Both the position numbers and the translations under genes were made by a program. Source: Thauera sp. 2A1 (lineage in GTDB: Bacteria; Pseudomonadota; Gammaproteobacteria; Burkholderiales; Rhodocyclaceae). Taken from it: 64,000 bases of DNA. Location of the stretch: the NCBI RefSeq assembly GCF_009469595.2, contig NZ_SSXV01000143.1:111001-175000 (forward strand), read 5' to 3'. The notes below the pieces were generated by a model. That model was not told the DNA's origin. It searched no databases and saw only the letters and a list, made by a program, of their open reading frames with translations. This document shows positions 36,770-44,937 of this stretch, piece by piece (position 1 is the stretch's first letter; each line of letters starts with the position of its first letter).

Positions 36770-37150
36770 TCAACAGTCTTCAGGGTTCGCGTTCCGCAGC
36801 GCGTCGCCGCTGGCGACGATCTCGCGGATCGGCCGGATCGGCCGCACTTCGATGCTGCCGACACGCGCAGGCGGGCTCCCTGCCGCGATATGGATCGCCT
36901 CGTCGATGTTCTTTGCCTCAATCATGTAGAACCCGGCAAGCTGCTCCTTGGTCTCGGCGAAGGGGCCATCGGTCACCGACACCTTGCCGCTGCGCACGCG
37001 CACGGTGGTGGCGGTATGGACCGATTGCAGCGCTTCCGAGGCGAGACAGTGACCGCTTGACCGGATCGCCGTGTCGTAGACGACGCAATCCTCATCGGGC
37101 AATTCGTCGAGGCGTTGTTCATCGAGATAGACGAGGCACAGGTATTTCAT
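36770..37150 (-). CDS. YCII/DGPF-family protein
   Basis: A 126-aa protein with MKYLCLVYLDEQRLDELPDE and the full DGPF motif VSVTDGPFAETKEQLAGFYM. Paralog of the gene at 36324. It is the first gene after the sigma factor, and a promoter-like repeat lies 49 bp upstream. Confidence 0.92.
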   Translation of the reverse strand: MKYLCLVYLDEQRLDELPDEDCVVYDTAIRSSGHCLASEALQSVHTATTVRVRSGKVSVTDGPFAETKEQLAGFYMIEAKNIDEAIHIAAGSPPARVGSIEVRPIRPIREIVASGDALRNANPEDC

Positions 37151-37198
37151 TGCTTTGCTCCATCGAGGGTCGTCTTCATTGCGGCTTCCGTACCCCTA

Positions 37199-37225
37199 GT
37201 CGAACGGCGCGCGGCGAGATCGACA
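37199..37225 (-). promoter_or_regulatory. Putative ECF42-type promoter P1
   Basis: Minus strand: TGTCGA (37220-37225), 17 bp, then CGAC (37199-37202), 49 bp before the first DGPF gene. It shares both words and the spacer length with P2 and P3. Confidence 0.6.
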
Positions 37226-37253
37226 TGGGGTCGGCGATATCACGCTGGCGACC

Positions 37254-38561
37254 TCACGCCGGCAGTTCCGCGAGCCGCCGCTCGAGAAAGCGCCGTTCGG
37301 GCGCCTGGCGGACCAGCTCGAGCGCGCGCCGGTAGGCCGCCCGCGCCTCCTCGGTTCGGCCCAGGCGCCGGCACAAATCGGCGCGGGCGGCATGCGCGAA
37401 GTGGTAGTCGGGGAGTTCGCCGCGCGATAGGATCGCGTCGACCGCGGCCAGCCCGGCCCCGGGCCCGTCGCGCATCGCCACCGCAACGGCACGGTTCAGT
37501 TCCACCACTGGCGACGGGTCGAGACGCAGCAACACGTCGTAGAGACCGACGATCTGGGCCCAGTCGGTCGCGGCGGCAGTGGGCGCCTCGGCATGCACCG
37601 CGGCGATGGCCGCCTGCAACGCATAGGGGCCGGCGCGGCCCGCAACCAGTGCGTGCTCGACCAGCGCAGTGCCTTCGGCGATCAGCGTCCGGTTCCAACG
37701 CGAGCGGTCCTGTTCGTCGAGCAGCACCAGATCGCCTTCTGCGGTCGTGCGTGTTTCGCGGCGCGACTCCTGCAACAACATCAGCGCGAGCAACCCGATC
37801 GACTCCGGCTCGGGGAGCAGTTGGGCGAGCAACCGGCCAAGCCGGATCGCCTCGCCCGACAGCTCTGCGCGTGTCAGCGACTCACCAGCCGATGCCGAGT
37901 AGCCTTCGTTGAACACCAGATAGATCACCCGCAGGACACTGTCGAGGCGGCCCGGAAGCTCGGCCTGAGACGGCACTTCATTGGGGACGCGCGCGTCGCG
38001 GATCTTGCCCTTGGCGCGCACGATGCGTTGCGCGAGCGCGGGCGGGGCGACGAGGAAGGCGCGCGCGATCTCCTCGGTGGTGAGGGCGCACACCTCGCGC
38101 AGCGTCAGCGCCACCTGCGCCTCCGGCGACAGCACGGGGTGGCAGCACGTGAAGATCAGCCGCAGGCGATCGTCCTCGACGCTGTCCTCGTCGATCGCCC
38201 CTTCGGCCGCGTCTACGCTCGCCGGGTCGAGCCGGTCATCGAGGTCGTCGACGAAATCGAACCGTGCCCGCCGCCGCAGGCCGTCGATCGCCTTGAAGCG
38301 GCCGGTGGACACCAGCCAGGCGCGCGGGTTGTCCGGCACGCCCTCGCTCGGCCAGTGCTCGAGCGCGGCGCGAAAGGCATCGTGCAGCGCTTCTTCGGCG
38401 ACGTCGAAGTCGCCGAGCAGCCGAACCAGCGTCGCGAACATCCGGCGCGAGTCGGTACGGTAGAGCAACTCCAGCCGCTCACGCACGTCCGTGGTCGCTC
38501 CAGCAGGTGCGTCCGGAACGAGCTGGTGAGATTGGTCCGATGAAACGTTGCGCTCGCCCAT
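37254..38561 (-). CDS. ECF42-type RNA polymerase sigma factor with TPR-like tail
   Basis: A 435-aa sigma factor. Region 2 is in RMFATLVRLLGDFDVAEEAL and HDAFRAALEHWPSEG, region 4 in LTLREVCALTTEEIARAFLV. A C-terminal extension of about 230 residues contains LLALMLLQESRRETR, LLDEQDRSRWN and TPR-like helices (FAHAARADLCRRLGRTEEAR). Such a tail together with adjacent DGPF genes defines the ECF42 group. No anti-sigma gene is visible; in this group the extension is thought to control activity. It heads the leftward operon. Confidence 0.9.
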   Translation of the reverse strand: MGERNVSSDQSHQLVPDAPAGATTDVRERLELLYRTDSRRMFATLVRLLGDFDVAEEALHDAFRAALEHWPSEGVPDNPRAWLVSTGRFKAIDGLRRRARFDFVDDLDDRLDPASVDAAEGAIDEDSVEDDRLRLIFTCCHPVLSPEAQVALTLREVCALTTEEIARAFLVAPPALAQRIVRAKGKIRDARVPNEVPSQAELPGRLDSVLRVIYLVFNEGYSASAGESLTRAELSGEAIRLGRLLAQLLPEPESIGLLALMLLQESRRETRTTAEGDLVLLDEQDRSRWNRTLIAEGTALVEHALVAGRAGPYALQAAIAAVHAEAPTAAATDWAQIVGLYDVLLRLDPSPVVELNRAVAVAMRDGPGAGLAAVDAILSRGELPDYHFAHAARADLCRRLGRTEEARAAYRRALELVRQAPERRFLERRLAELPA

Positions 38562-39115
38562 TCGCGTCTCCCGTGAGCGTCTCGGCATTCAGAGACGACC
38601 GTGCGCCAGACAGTCGGCGTGTCCGGTGCGCCTGCAAACGGTTGTTCCTTCTCAACCTGTTGGCGGTGGCCCTTGTGTTGTGGAACACCGTCTAACTGGA
38701 GCGGGTTTCCACGCCCTGCGCAGCAGCGCCGAGATCGGCGCAGGTAAGTTCATGCCGCAACGGCCGCTGAATGCAGCTTAGCGTACGATTCTTTCCGTTT
38801 TCTGAGACGACCCAGGTGGGGATGTGCCGCCAGATCGAACAAAGATGCACCTCCTTGTCTGATTGATGTCCTGGGGAGGCCTCGGCAACAGCGCGGCCTT
38901 GCGTCCCTTCGTCGCACTCTCCTCCAGACACAACGGCGCCGAACAACCCGAATGGCAACAGTCTACGTGAAGTCGCCATTCGATCCGCCTGCCTGCGGAC
39001 AGAACGGCGGGTTGTGATCAGCTCATCGCCCTGAGCTTCGTTGCCGTCACCTGCCGTTCTCGGCTGGGTTGCAGTCGGGGCAGCCATCCGCTCTGGGACG
39101 AACGCTGGCAAGAGA
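38562..39115. other. Non-coding gap upstream of the sigma factor
   Basis: 554 bp without a recognisable gene on either strand. It must contain the sigma gene promoter; no copy of the TGTCGA-N17-CGAC motif was found here. Possibly internal end sequence of the transposon. Confidence 0.5.
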
Positions 39116-39355
39116 TTGAAATGGCGGCTGGTGCCACGAATGCTGAATCTATCCAGCGTTGATGCTCAGAAGGGACACGTTTGTTCAATTGCAGAAAGCG
39201 TGAGCCGGCGGCGCTGGATTGCGAGCCCGCCGAATGGATTGCAAGCCGGGTTGCAAGGAATGTGAGCCCGGCGGTCTGGTCAGTTGCAGATAATCTGAGC
39301 CGGAAACGGGCCTGGATTGCGAGCCGGGGCCGCTACGATTGCAAGCCGCTACACA
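39116..39355. repeat. Second right end of TniA/TniB-type transposon
   Basis: It ends GCCGCTACACA at 39355. The segment 39190-39355 is nearly the exact reverse complement of the left end (22608-22787), with the same order of repeat units. 39116-39180 also aligns with the inner part of the first right end. It carries more repeat units than the end at 29084. Confidence 0.8.
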
Positions 39356-39399
39356 TAGACGTCCTCGCGAAACCCCATCAGGCGTTCGAACCAATCCAT
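39356..39399 (-). pseudogene. N-terminal fragment of a gene cut by the transposon end
   Basis: The minus strand reads MDWFERLMGFREDVYV and then a stop codon supplied by the transposon terminus (TGTGTAG). The WFERL-GF start looks like the beginning of a real protein family that I cannot name with confidence. It lies 13 bp downstream of the phosphatase gene, in the same orientation. Confidence 0.5.
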
Positions 39400-39412
39400 C
39401 GGCGTCACCTTG

Positions 39413-39991
39413 TCACGACCCAGCGCCGCGTCGGCGCGGCAGGTTCAGGACATATTGTTCCTGTTCAGCAGTCTCGATCGCCCCGGGTCGCGCCGACCGG
39501 ACGCGCCCGATCGCTTCGACCGCTGGCATTCCCAGTTCGACCAGGAGACGGGCCGCGACCGTCCCCGCACGCCCGAGTCCGCCCCGGCAGTGCACCAGCA
39601 CCCGGTGCCCGGCGAGCAACGCATTGCACAGCACCGGGCCGCTCGTCTGCCAGCCCGCCTCGAATTGCGCACCGGGCGGCTGAACGTCCGGGATCGGCAG
39701 GTGGTGCCAATCGAGGCCGCGAGAACGGACCTGGGCACCGAGCTCGGGCACACCAAGCAGCGCAAGTTCATGCTCCTCGAGAAGAGTCACCACCGCGCGC
39801 GCGCCCCACCCGACGATCACACCCAGGTCGACCGCGAGATCCCGCTCCCAGCGGAAGTCGTACAGGCTGGGGCCGGTCTTGCCCGGGCAAAACGTGATCC
39901 CGATGCGGCCGCCTTGCTCGCCGGCAATCACCTCGTCAATGTGAAGCGGATCGCTGCGGCTCGTCCGCACGGGGGCGGCCTTTTCCTTCAT
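39413..39991 (-). CDS. Dual-specificity/tyrosine phosphatase-like protein
   Basis: A 192-aa protein with the Cys-based phosphatase signature VHCRGGLGRAGTVAARLL near residue 132 (HCxxGxxR) and the general-acid region HHLPIPDVQPP near residue 94. N-terminal GRIGITFCPGKTGPSLYDFR is typical of CDKN3-type bacterial phosphatases. Its neighbours are a metallophosphatase remnant upstream and a truncated gene downstream, suggesting a former phospho-signalling cluster. Confidence 0.85.
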   Translation of the reverse strand: MKEKAAPVRTSRSDPLHIDEVIAGEQGGRIGITFCPGKTGPSLYDFRWERDLAVDLGVIVGWGARAVVTLLEEHELALLGVPELGAQVRSRGLDWHHLPIPDVQPPGAQFEAGWQTSGPVLCNALLAGHRVLVHCRGGLGRAGTVAARLLVELGMPAVEAIGRVRSARPGAIETAEQEQYVLNLPRRRGAGS

Positions 39992-40043
39992 GCGCTCACC
40001 ATACGCTCACCAAATGCCTGTCGGTCAGCACGGACTCGCCGTC

Positions 40044-40232
40044 TCAGCGGTACGCGACCAGCGGGCCCCGTTGCCGGCCGACCAATCGACGCACGCCGCG
40101 TGCGCCCGCGAAAACCGCGATGCGCCCTGGATGGTGCCAGCCGGCGACGGTGTGCCGATAGCCGACCCTGGCCAGCAGGGCGTCGAGCTTGTCCGCCTGC
40201 CCGCGGATGTCGCCGATGACGTAGTAGCCCAT
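40044..40232 (-). pseudogene. Calcineurin-like metallophosphatase, broken remnant
   Basis: 62 residues starting MGYYVIGDIRGQADKLDALL. The metal motif should be GDIHG, but the His is Arg. After WHHPGRIAVFAG the frame loses the expected GDxVDRG motif and stops. Full-length relatives are 200 aa or more. A missing metal ligand plus truncation indicate a non-functional gene. Confidence 0.75.
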
Positions 40233-40521
40233 GGTGTCGACCAGTGAAACGTTGCGTCTTCCACTACACGATGCCTGCGTCGAACGGCTCGCCCGCGCGC
40301 GTTTTCGGGAAGGTTGTGGTGAGAAAGCATGCCATGCCAGTGCGGCGCTTGCAGGGCCCGTTGCCTACCACCACCCGCCGATCGGGCCGCCAGGATGACC
40401 GGGTCTCTCGAGCGCAGCCCAGACGCGGCTTGCCGCGGCAACGCCCTCTGCACCGCCGCGCCGCAGCGGAATCGATCATCACCTGACATCCCTGAAGCCC
40501 CGCGGCCGGAATCGCCCCGGA
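40233..40521. other. Gap between metallophosphatase remnant and kfrA-like gene
   Basis: 289 bp; short open frames only, no recognised motif. Confidence 0.45.
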
Positions 40522-41415
40522 TCACGCACCGCCCGCGCCCCGGGCGCCCATCGCCTCGAGCAGCGCCGCGTTCTGCGCCTGCAGCGCCTCGAGCTGACCG
40601 GCGAGCCGGGCGGTGTGCTCCCGGGCGGCCGCAGCGTCTTTCGCCTGCTCGTCGCGCGCCTTCTCCACCGCGACCACCTTGTCCGCGCAGCGCTGCGCTT
40701 CCCGGGCCGCGTCCTTTCGGTGCTCCTGGTGTGATTTCTCCGCGGCCTCGGCCGTCGCCTTCACCGTCACCAGTTCGGCGCGCAGACCCTCCGCAGTCAC
40801 CGTCGCCCGCTTGAGTTCCTGGCGAACCTCGTCGAGTTGGGCGCCGGCCGCCTTCAACGCCTCGGCGTGCTGTTCCGCCTCGGCCTGCGCCGCCCTCTCC
40901 GCCGCCGTCAGACGCTCGCGCAACTGAGCGAGTTCGACCTTGTGCCGCTGGGACTCAGCCGACACCTGGTCAAGGCGCTGCTGCAGCGCCTCGCGCTCGG
41001 CTCTGCAGGTTTCGAGCCGGTCCTCGAGGTCGTCGACCGTTTGCGCCGCGTCGGCGAGTTCGCGCTCGGCCTGTTCGCGCTGTTCGCCGGCGGCACGAAC
41101 GATCTCCGCCACCCGGCGCTCGGCCGCCTTCACAGCCTTGTCATTGAGCTCGACTGCCAGCGCGGCGATCCGCTCGGTCAGCGCCCTGGTGACCTGAGCG
41201 ACGGTCTCGGCGACTTCGACCGGCAGCTCGGCGACGGGCTCCGCCTGTGCGACCTGCTTGCTCGCCAGATGCTCTTCCCACACCTGGCGCAGGCGCGACG
41301 GGTTGCCGCCACCGACCCTCTGACGGAGAGCGAAACCGGTGACATTGCGGCCGGCAGCCTGGATGGCCTCGCCGGCGGCGACGATCTCTTCGGCGGTGTA
41401 TTCGGCTGGACGCAT
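40522..41415 (-). CDS. KfrA-like plasmid DNA-binding protein
   Basis: A 297-aa protein. The N-terminal HTH domain (YTAEEIVAAGEAIQAAGRNV, TGFALRQRVGGGNPSRLRQV) spans about residues 5-60. The rest is a long Ala/Glu/Arg-rich coiled coil. This matches KfrA of IncP/IncU/IncW-type plasmids, an alpha-helical repressor that helps plasmid maintenance. It is preceded by an AT-rich region (41440-41480) likely to hold its autoregulated promoter. Confidence 0.88.
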   Translation of the reverse strand: MRPAEYTAEEIVAAGEAIQAAGRNVTGFALRQRVGGGNPSRLRQVWEEHLASKQVAQAEPVAELPVEVAETVAQVTRALTERIAALAVELNDKAVKAAERRVAEIVRAAGEQREQAERELADAAQTVDDLEDRLETCRAEREALQQRLDQVSAESQRHKVELAQLRERLTAAERAAQAEAEQHAEALKAAGAQLDEVRQELKRATVTAEGLRAELVTVKATAEAAEKSHQEHRKDAAREAQRCADKVVAVEKARDEQAKDAAAAREHTARLAGQLEALQAQNAALLEAMGARGAGGA

Positions 41416-41630
41416 GACGGGGCCTCCTCAACAGGGGCTCGATTATAAAAGAAACAAAGTAATAAACAAACAAACTGCTTAAATAGAGCTCTCGACCGGC
41501 GGCGATCCAGCGCCGCGCCGCGGCGAGAATCAGCAGAAAAGAGGGGGGTTTCGCCCGAGAAATCGGACGCCGTGCCGCAAACTGACGTTCGAAGCGGGGA
41601 GAGATGGGTAGGCGAGGCCCGGAAAACCGC

Positions 41631-42299
41631 TCAGATCGCCTGGATCAGCGTCGGCGAGTCGTTCCGCACGCTCCCCACCGCCCGCGAAACCGGATACGCC
41701 GCGAGCCCTGCCTCCGGACACGGCCTCATTAGCCCCTGCACCTGGTCGGCCGGCGTGGCCCCGCTCAACCACGCCGCGTAATCCCCCGGCGCCAGGATCA
41801 CCGGCATCCGATCGTGCAGCGGCCGCATCGCCGCATTGGCCTCGGTGGTGACGATCGTGAACGTGTCGAGCTCCTCGCCGTCGGCCGGGCGCGTCCAGCG
41901 CTCCCACAGCCCTGCCAGCCCGAAGAACTCGCCCTCGACCGGGTGGATGTAGAACGGCTGCTTTTCGCCGGCGATCTGCTGCCACTCGTAGAAGCCGTTG
42001 GCCGGCACGATGCAGCGGCGGCGGCGAAACGCCGCCCGAAAGGACGGCTTCTCGGCAACCGACTCGCCGCGCGCGTTGATCAGCTTGGTCGCGATCGCCT
42101 CATCCTTCGCCCACGACGGCACCAGCCCCCAGCGCAACAAATGGATCACCCGCTCGCCGCTCGGGCGCTGGCGCACCACCGGCAGCCACTGCATCGGAGC
42201 CGCGTTGTAACGCGGCTCGAACTCGAAGTCTTCGGGATCGGCCTCGAAGCGTTCGCGCAGGCGCGAGACCGGACCATAGAGCGCGTAACGACCGCACAT
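41631..42299 (-). CDS. SRAP-family peptidase (YedK/HMCES-like)
   Basis: A 222-aa SOS response-associated peptidase. The catalytic Cys2 is in MCGRYALYGP, with EPRYNAAPMQWLPVV, LRWGLVPSWAKD, KLINARGESVAEKPSFR, IVPANGFYEWQ and the active His in LHDRMPVIL. It crosslinks to abasic sites in single-stranded DNA. A LexA-box-like dyad lies 66 bp upstream. The start at 42299 was set by the obligatory Cys2. Confidence 0.95.
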   Translation of the reverse strand: MCGRYALYGPVSRLRERFEADPEDFEFEPRYNAAPMQWLPVVRQRPSGERVIHLLRWGLVPSWAKDEAIATKLINARGESVAEKPSFRAAFRRRRCIVPANGFYEWQQIAGEKQPFYIHPVEGEFFGLAGLWERWTRPADGEELDTFTIVTTEANAAMRPLHDRMPVILAPGDYAAWLSGATPADQVQGLMRPCPEAGLAAYPVSRAVGSVRNDSPTLIQAI

Positions 42300-42364
42300 T
42301 GCTGAAGCCTCCTGCCGACGGGCTCGAGCAGCGCCCCAAACCCGACACAATGAGCGAAAATAGA

Positions 42365-42380
42365 CTGTATTTTTTTACAG
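42365..42380. promoter_or_regulatory. LexA-box-like dyad
   Basis: CTGTATTTTTTTACAG fits the E. coli-type LexA site CTGT-N8-ACAG and is extended by flanking bases into AGACTGTA...TACAGTCT. It lies between the SRAP gene (leftward) and the unknown gene at 42388 (rightward). Confidence 0.7.
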
Positions 42381-42387
42381 TCTTTCC

Positions 42388-42720
42388 ATGTACGTCAGAG
42401 TCGTCCAACTGATGGCCGAAGGAGTACGCCGCCCGCGCGACACGTGCCTGGCCGACCCCGGCATCACCGGCACCCTCAGCATAGGCGACATCCCGATCGG
42501 CACCGCGGAGAAGCGCCCGCTGCGCGCCGCGCAGCTCTGGGAACAGTGGGGCTCGGCGGCCAAGCGCCCACTGCTGCCGCCACTCTTCGACGTCCAGGTG
42601 CTGCGCATCACCCCGCGCGGGCTGCTGCTGCGCGGCTTCCAGATCGACAGCCGCAACCTCAAGGCCATCGCGCAGCACGCGCAGGAATGGTGGGCCGTGC
42701 CGATCCGCGACCGGGAATGA
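42388..42720 (+). CDS. Unknown 110-aa protein, probably SOS-regulated
   Basis: It starts MYVRVVQLMAEGVRRPRDTC and contains GTLSIGDIPIGTAEKRPLRA and ITPRGLLLRGFQIDSRN, ending QHAQEWWAVPIRDRE. No family recognised. The start lies only 7 bp after the LexA-like dyad and has no visible ribosome site; the in-frame ATG at codon 9 is an alternative. Its position divergent from an SRAP gene suggests a DNA-damage role. Confidence 0.65.
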   Translation: MYVRVVQLMAEGVRRPRDTCLADPGITGTLSIGDIPIGTAEKRPLRAAQLWEQWGSAAKRPLLPPLFDVQVLRITPRGLLLRGFQIDSRNLKAIAQHAQEWWAVPIRDRE

Positions 42721-42723
42721 AAC

Positions 42724-43254
42724 CTAGTGCAGCGTCCCGGAAGGCCCGCCCTCGCCTTCCTTCACCGGCAGCAGATCCGTGAACCGCCCCTGCACCTCGG
42801 TGTAATGCCGGAACTCCGGCACCCCGATCGTGCGCTTCTTCTTGCTGATGCCTTTCGGCTTGATCGGCACCTGGGCGACCCACACGCCGTGGCGCGTCTC
42901 GAGCGCCAGGCTCACCACCTCGATCCGCCAGCTCGCCGGGCAGTCGGCGAGCGACCCGTACTCGTCGAGGATCTCCTCGTAGCGGGCGACCTTGTCCGCC
43001 CGCAGGCTGTAGGCCTCCATCAGCACGAAGACGAAGTCGGCGTCGAGCTGCTCGGCGAGCATCTTCACCGCGTGCGCCGCGACATCCTTGTCAGCCGGCG
43101 CGCGCCCGAAGAGCGGCGTCGGGATCGTGGCGCCGGTGGTGAAGTTGCCGACGAAGGCCATCGCTGCGAGTTCCTCGCCCTTCTCGAGAAACTCGCGCGC
43201 CTTGTCGATCAGCGGCGCGATCGCCGTCCGGTAGCGTTCGGGAAGCTGGCTCAT
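42724..43254 (-). CDS. Hypothetical protein, 176 aa
   Basis: Soluble, no recognised domain. Visible parts are LPERYRTAIAPLIDKAREFL, MAFVGNFTTGATIPTPLFGR, and LETRHGVWVAQVPI followed by a basic patch KPKGISKKKRT. It begins 19 bp after the stop of the TPR protein in the same orientation, so it is probably co-transcribed with it. Confidence 0.7.
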   Translation of the reverse strand: MSQLPERYRTAIAPLIDKAREFLEKGEELAAMAFVGNFTTGATIPTPLFGRAPADKDVAAHAVKMLAEQLDADFVFVLMEAYSLRADKVARYEEILDEYGSLADCPASWRIEVVSLALETRHGVWVAQVPIKPKGISKKKRTIGVPEFRHYTEVQGRFTDLLPVKEGEGGPSGTLH

Positions 43255-43273
43255 GTCGGGATCCTCGCCGGGC

Positions 43274-44254
43274 TCAGCGCTTGCGCTGCATCTTCACCGC
43301 AGCCTCGTACTCGCGATCGAGCCCGGTCCCAGCGTCGCCCTTGGGGTCGAACATGCGGAACCCCACGTGCATGTATGCCAGCAGGGCAAGCCCCGAGAAC
43401 TCGCCTTCGAGGTTCTGCAGCGTGTAGCGCACCGCCGGCTTGTTGATCTCGAGCCCGTTGCGCCCGAGCAGTGCGATCTCCATCACGATCTGCCCGACCT
43501 TCGCCTGCTCGAGCTTGGCGAAGCGATCGAGCGCAGCCTGCATGTACATCACCGCGTCCATGCGCAGGCCGCCGTCGACTGCCGAGCGCAGCTCGTCCTG
43601 CCCGATGCGCGTGAGCGCCTCCTCGGCCATCTCTCCCGCCTGGTGATCGGGGAAGCGCTTCACCACCGCCTTGTACTGCTCGGAAGCCTCCTTCCGATAC
43701 TCCGGCCCGAGCGCCTCCAGGCACTGCGCGAGCCCGAGCTGCGCCCCGGGATCCGCCGGCGCCAAACTCGCCGCCTGACGGAAGTACGGCAGCGCCTCAG
43801 CCGCCCGACCGGACCGCATCAGCACCGCCGCCAGGTTGCGCTTGGCGAAGGCGTTCCCGGGCTCAAGCTTCACCGCATCGGTCAGCACCCGGGCCGCCTC
43901 GTCGGGGCGCCCGGTACGCTCGAACGCCACGCCGAGCGCGATCATCGCGTTCGCATTCGCCGGGTCGAGCGCCACCGCCCGCTGCAGCGGCGCCACCGCG
44001 TCGCCCGCCTGGCCCAGCTCGGACAGACACAAGCCGTGGTTGTAGGCGATCTCGGCGTCGTCGAGCATCCCGTCGAGCGCCTCGAGCACCGGCAGCGCAT
44101 CCGCGAGGAAGCCGTGCTCCAGCAGCCCCAGCACATAGGCCTTCGGCTCGACCCCACGCTCGGGCACGGCGACCACGCGCACGAACGCATCGTCGACCGT
44201 CACGACGGCCTGCCAGCCCCGCGCCGCGTAGTCGAGCGCATAGCGCCCGATCAC
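43274..44254 (-). CDS. TPR-repeat protein with an upstream in-frame amber codon
   Basis: 326 aa from a GTG start, with several tetratricopeptide units (AEIAYNHGLCLSELGQAGDA, VALDPANANAMIALGVAFER, LEPGNAFAKRNLAAVLMRSG). The same frame extends upstream through PLDDLDPAGLSPRGTPEFEQ to a TAG at 44321-44323, and beyond it an ATG at 44353 (MTTHQAPEIF). The original protein may have been about 359 residues and now carries a nonsense codon at position 11. Role unknown. Confidence 0.75.
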   Translation of the reverse strand: MIGRYALDYAARGWQAVVTVDDAFVRVVAVPERGVEPKAYVLGLLEHGFLADALPVLEALDGMLDDAEIAYNHGLCLSELGQAGDAVAPLQRAVALDPANANAMIALGVAFERTGRPDEAARVLTDAVKLEPGNAFAKRNLAAVLMRSGRAAEALPYFRQAASLAPADPGAQLGLAQCLEALGPEYRKEASEQYKAVVKRFPDHQAGEMAEEALTRIGQDELRSAVDGGLRMDAVMYMQAALDRFAKLEQAKVGQIVMEIALLGRNGLEINKPAVRYTLQNLEGEFSGLALLAYMHVGFRMFDPKGDAGTGLDREYEAAVKMQRKR

Positions 44255-44353
44255 CGCCTGCTCGAATTCTGGCGTGCCGCGCGGGGACAGGCCTGCCGGA
44301 TCGAGGTCGTCGAGCGGGATCTAGAAGATTTCCGGGGCTTGGTGCGTAGTCAT

Positions 44354-44658
44354 TCGGGGCGGTTCCGATCGCTGAAACGGAGGCCAGATTGTCGCACAGC
44401 CGATCCCCCCACCTGACGCCGCCCGCGCGTGCATCAAGCCGCCTCGAGGTGCTGAACAGGATCCCAGATGTCCGATGACATCCGTCCTGAGGTCGGGCCC
44501 GAGGCCCGTGGTGTCGCCTTCGCGTGCCCGCTGCGAACCACGGACACGCCTTCGTCGTGATCGCCATGCAACCGAGCCCCGACTCGAGGAGAGGTTATCC
44601 ACAAAAACTGTGGATAAGTCCTGGGGTGAGGGCGCCAGCGAGCTGATTTTTCAGGGGC
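44354..44658. other. Gap containing an inverted pair of DnaA boxes
   Basis: 305 bp without a gene. It contains TTATCCACA (44595-44603) and TGTGGATAA (44609-44617), two perfect DnaA-box consensus sequences in inverted orientation, 5 bp apart. Confidence 0.65.
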
Positions 44659-44937
44659 TTAAGGACCGAGCAGTCCTTGAGCAGATTCCCTTGCATCCTT
44701 GAGGGACGCCAGACTCATCGGTTCCTCGACGCCACCCAGGCGCAGGAGACGGCGGGGCTTCGCGCTCCCGGTCAACAAGACATCAAGCCTTTGGGCGTTG
44801 TCCGAGAAATCACCGGGAGGCCCCCGCGGGCGGGTATTCGGCTGCGCGGCACCCGCGCCGCTGGTGGGCCGGCTGGCCCACTGCGGGGTGTGCACGCGAA
44901 ACAGCGTGGTTCCGGGCGGCAGGTCGTGGAGGATCAT
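44659..44937 (-). pseudogene. RES-domain toxin, truncated
   Basis: 92 residues; the start LPPGTTLFRVHTPQWASRPT SGAGAA is the N-terminus of a RES-type NAD+-degrading toxin (full length about 150-230 aa). After that the sequence no longer follows the family (expected GGRFNRPG). It overlaps the antitoxin stop by 4 bp, as in intact Xre-RES modules. Probably inactive. Confidence 0.65.

Noticed and set aside
41530..41985. 151-codon frame overlapping the SRAP gene on the same strand
   Set aside because: Out-of-frame shadow; the SRAP frame has all catalytic motifs.
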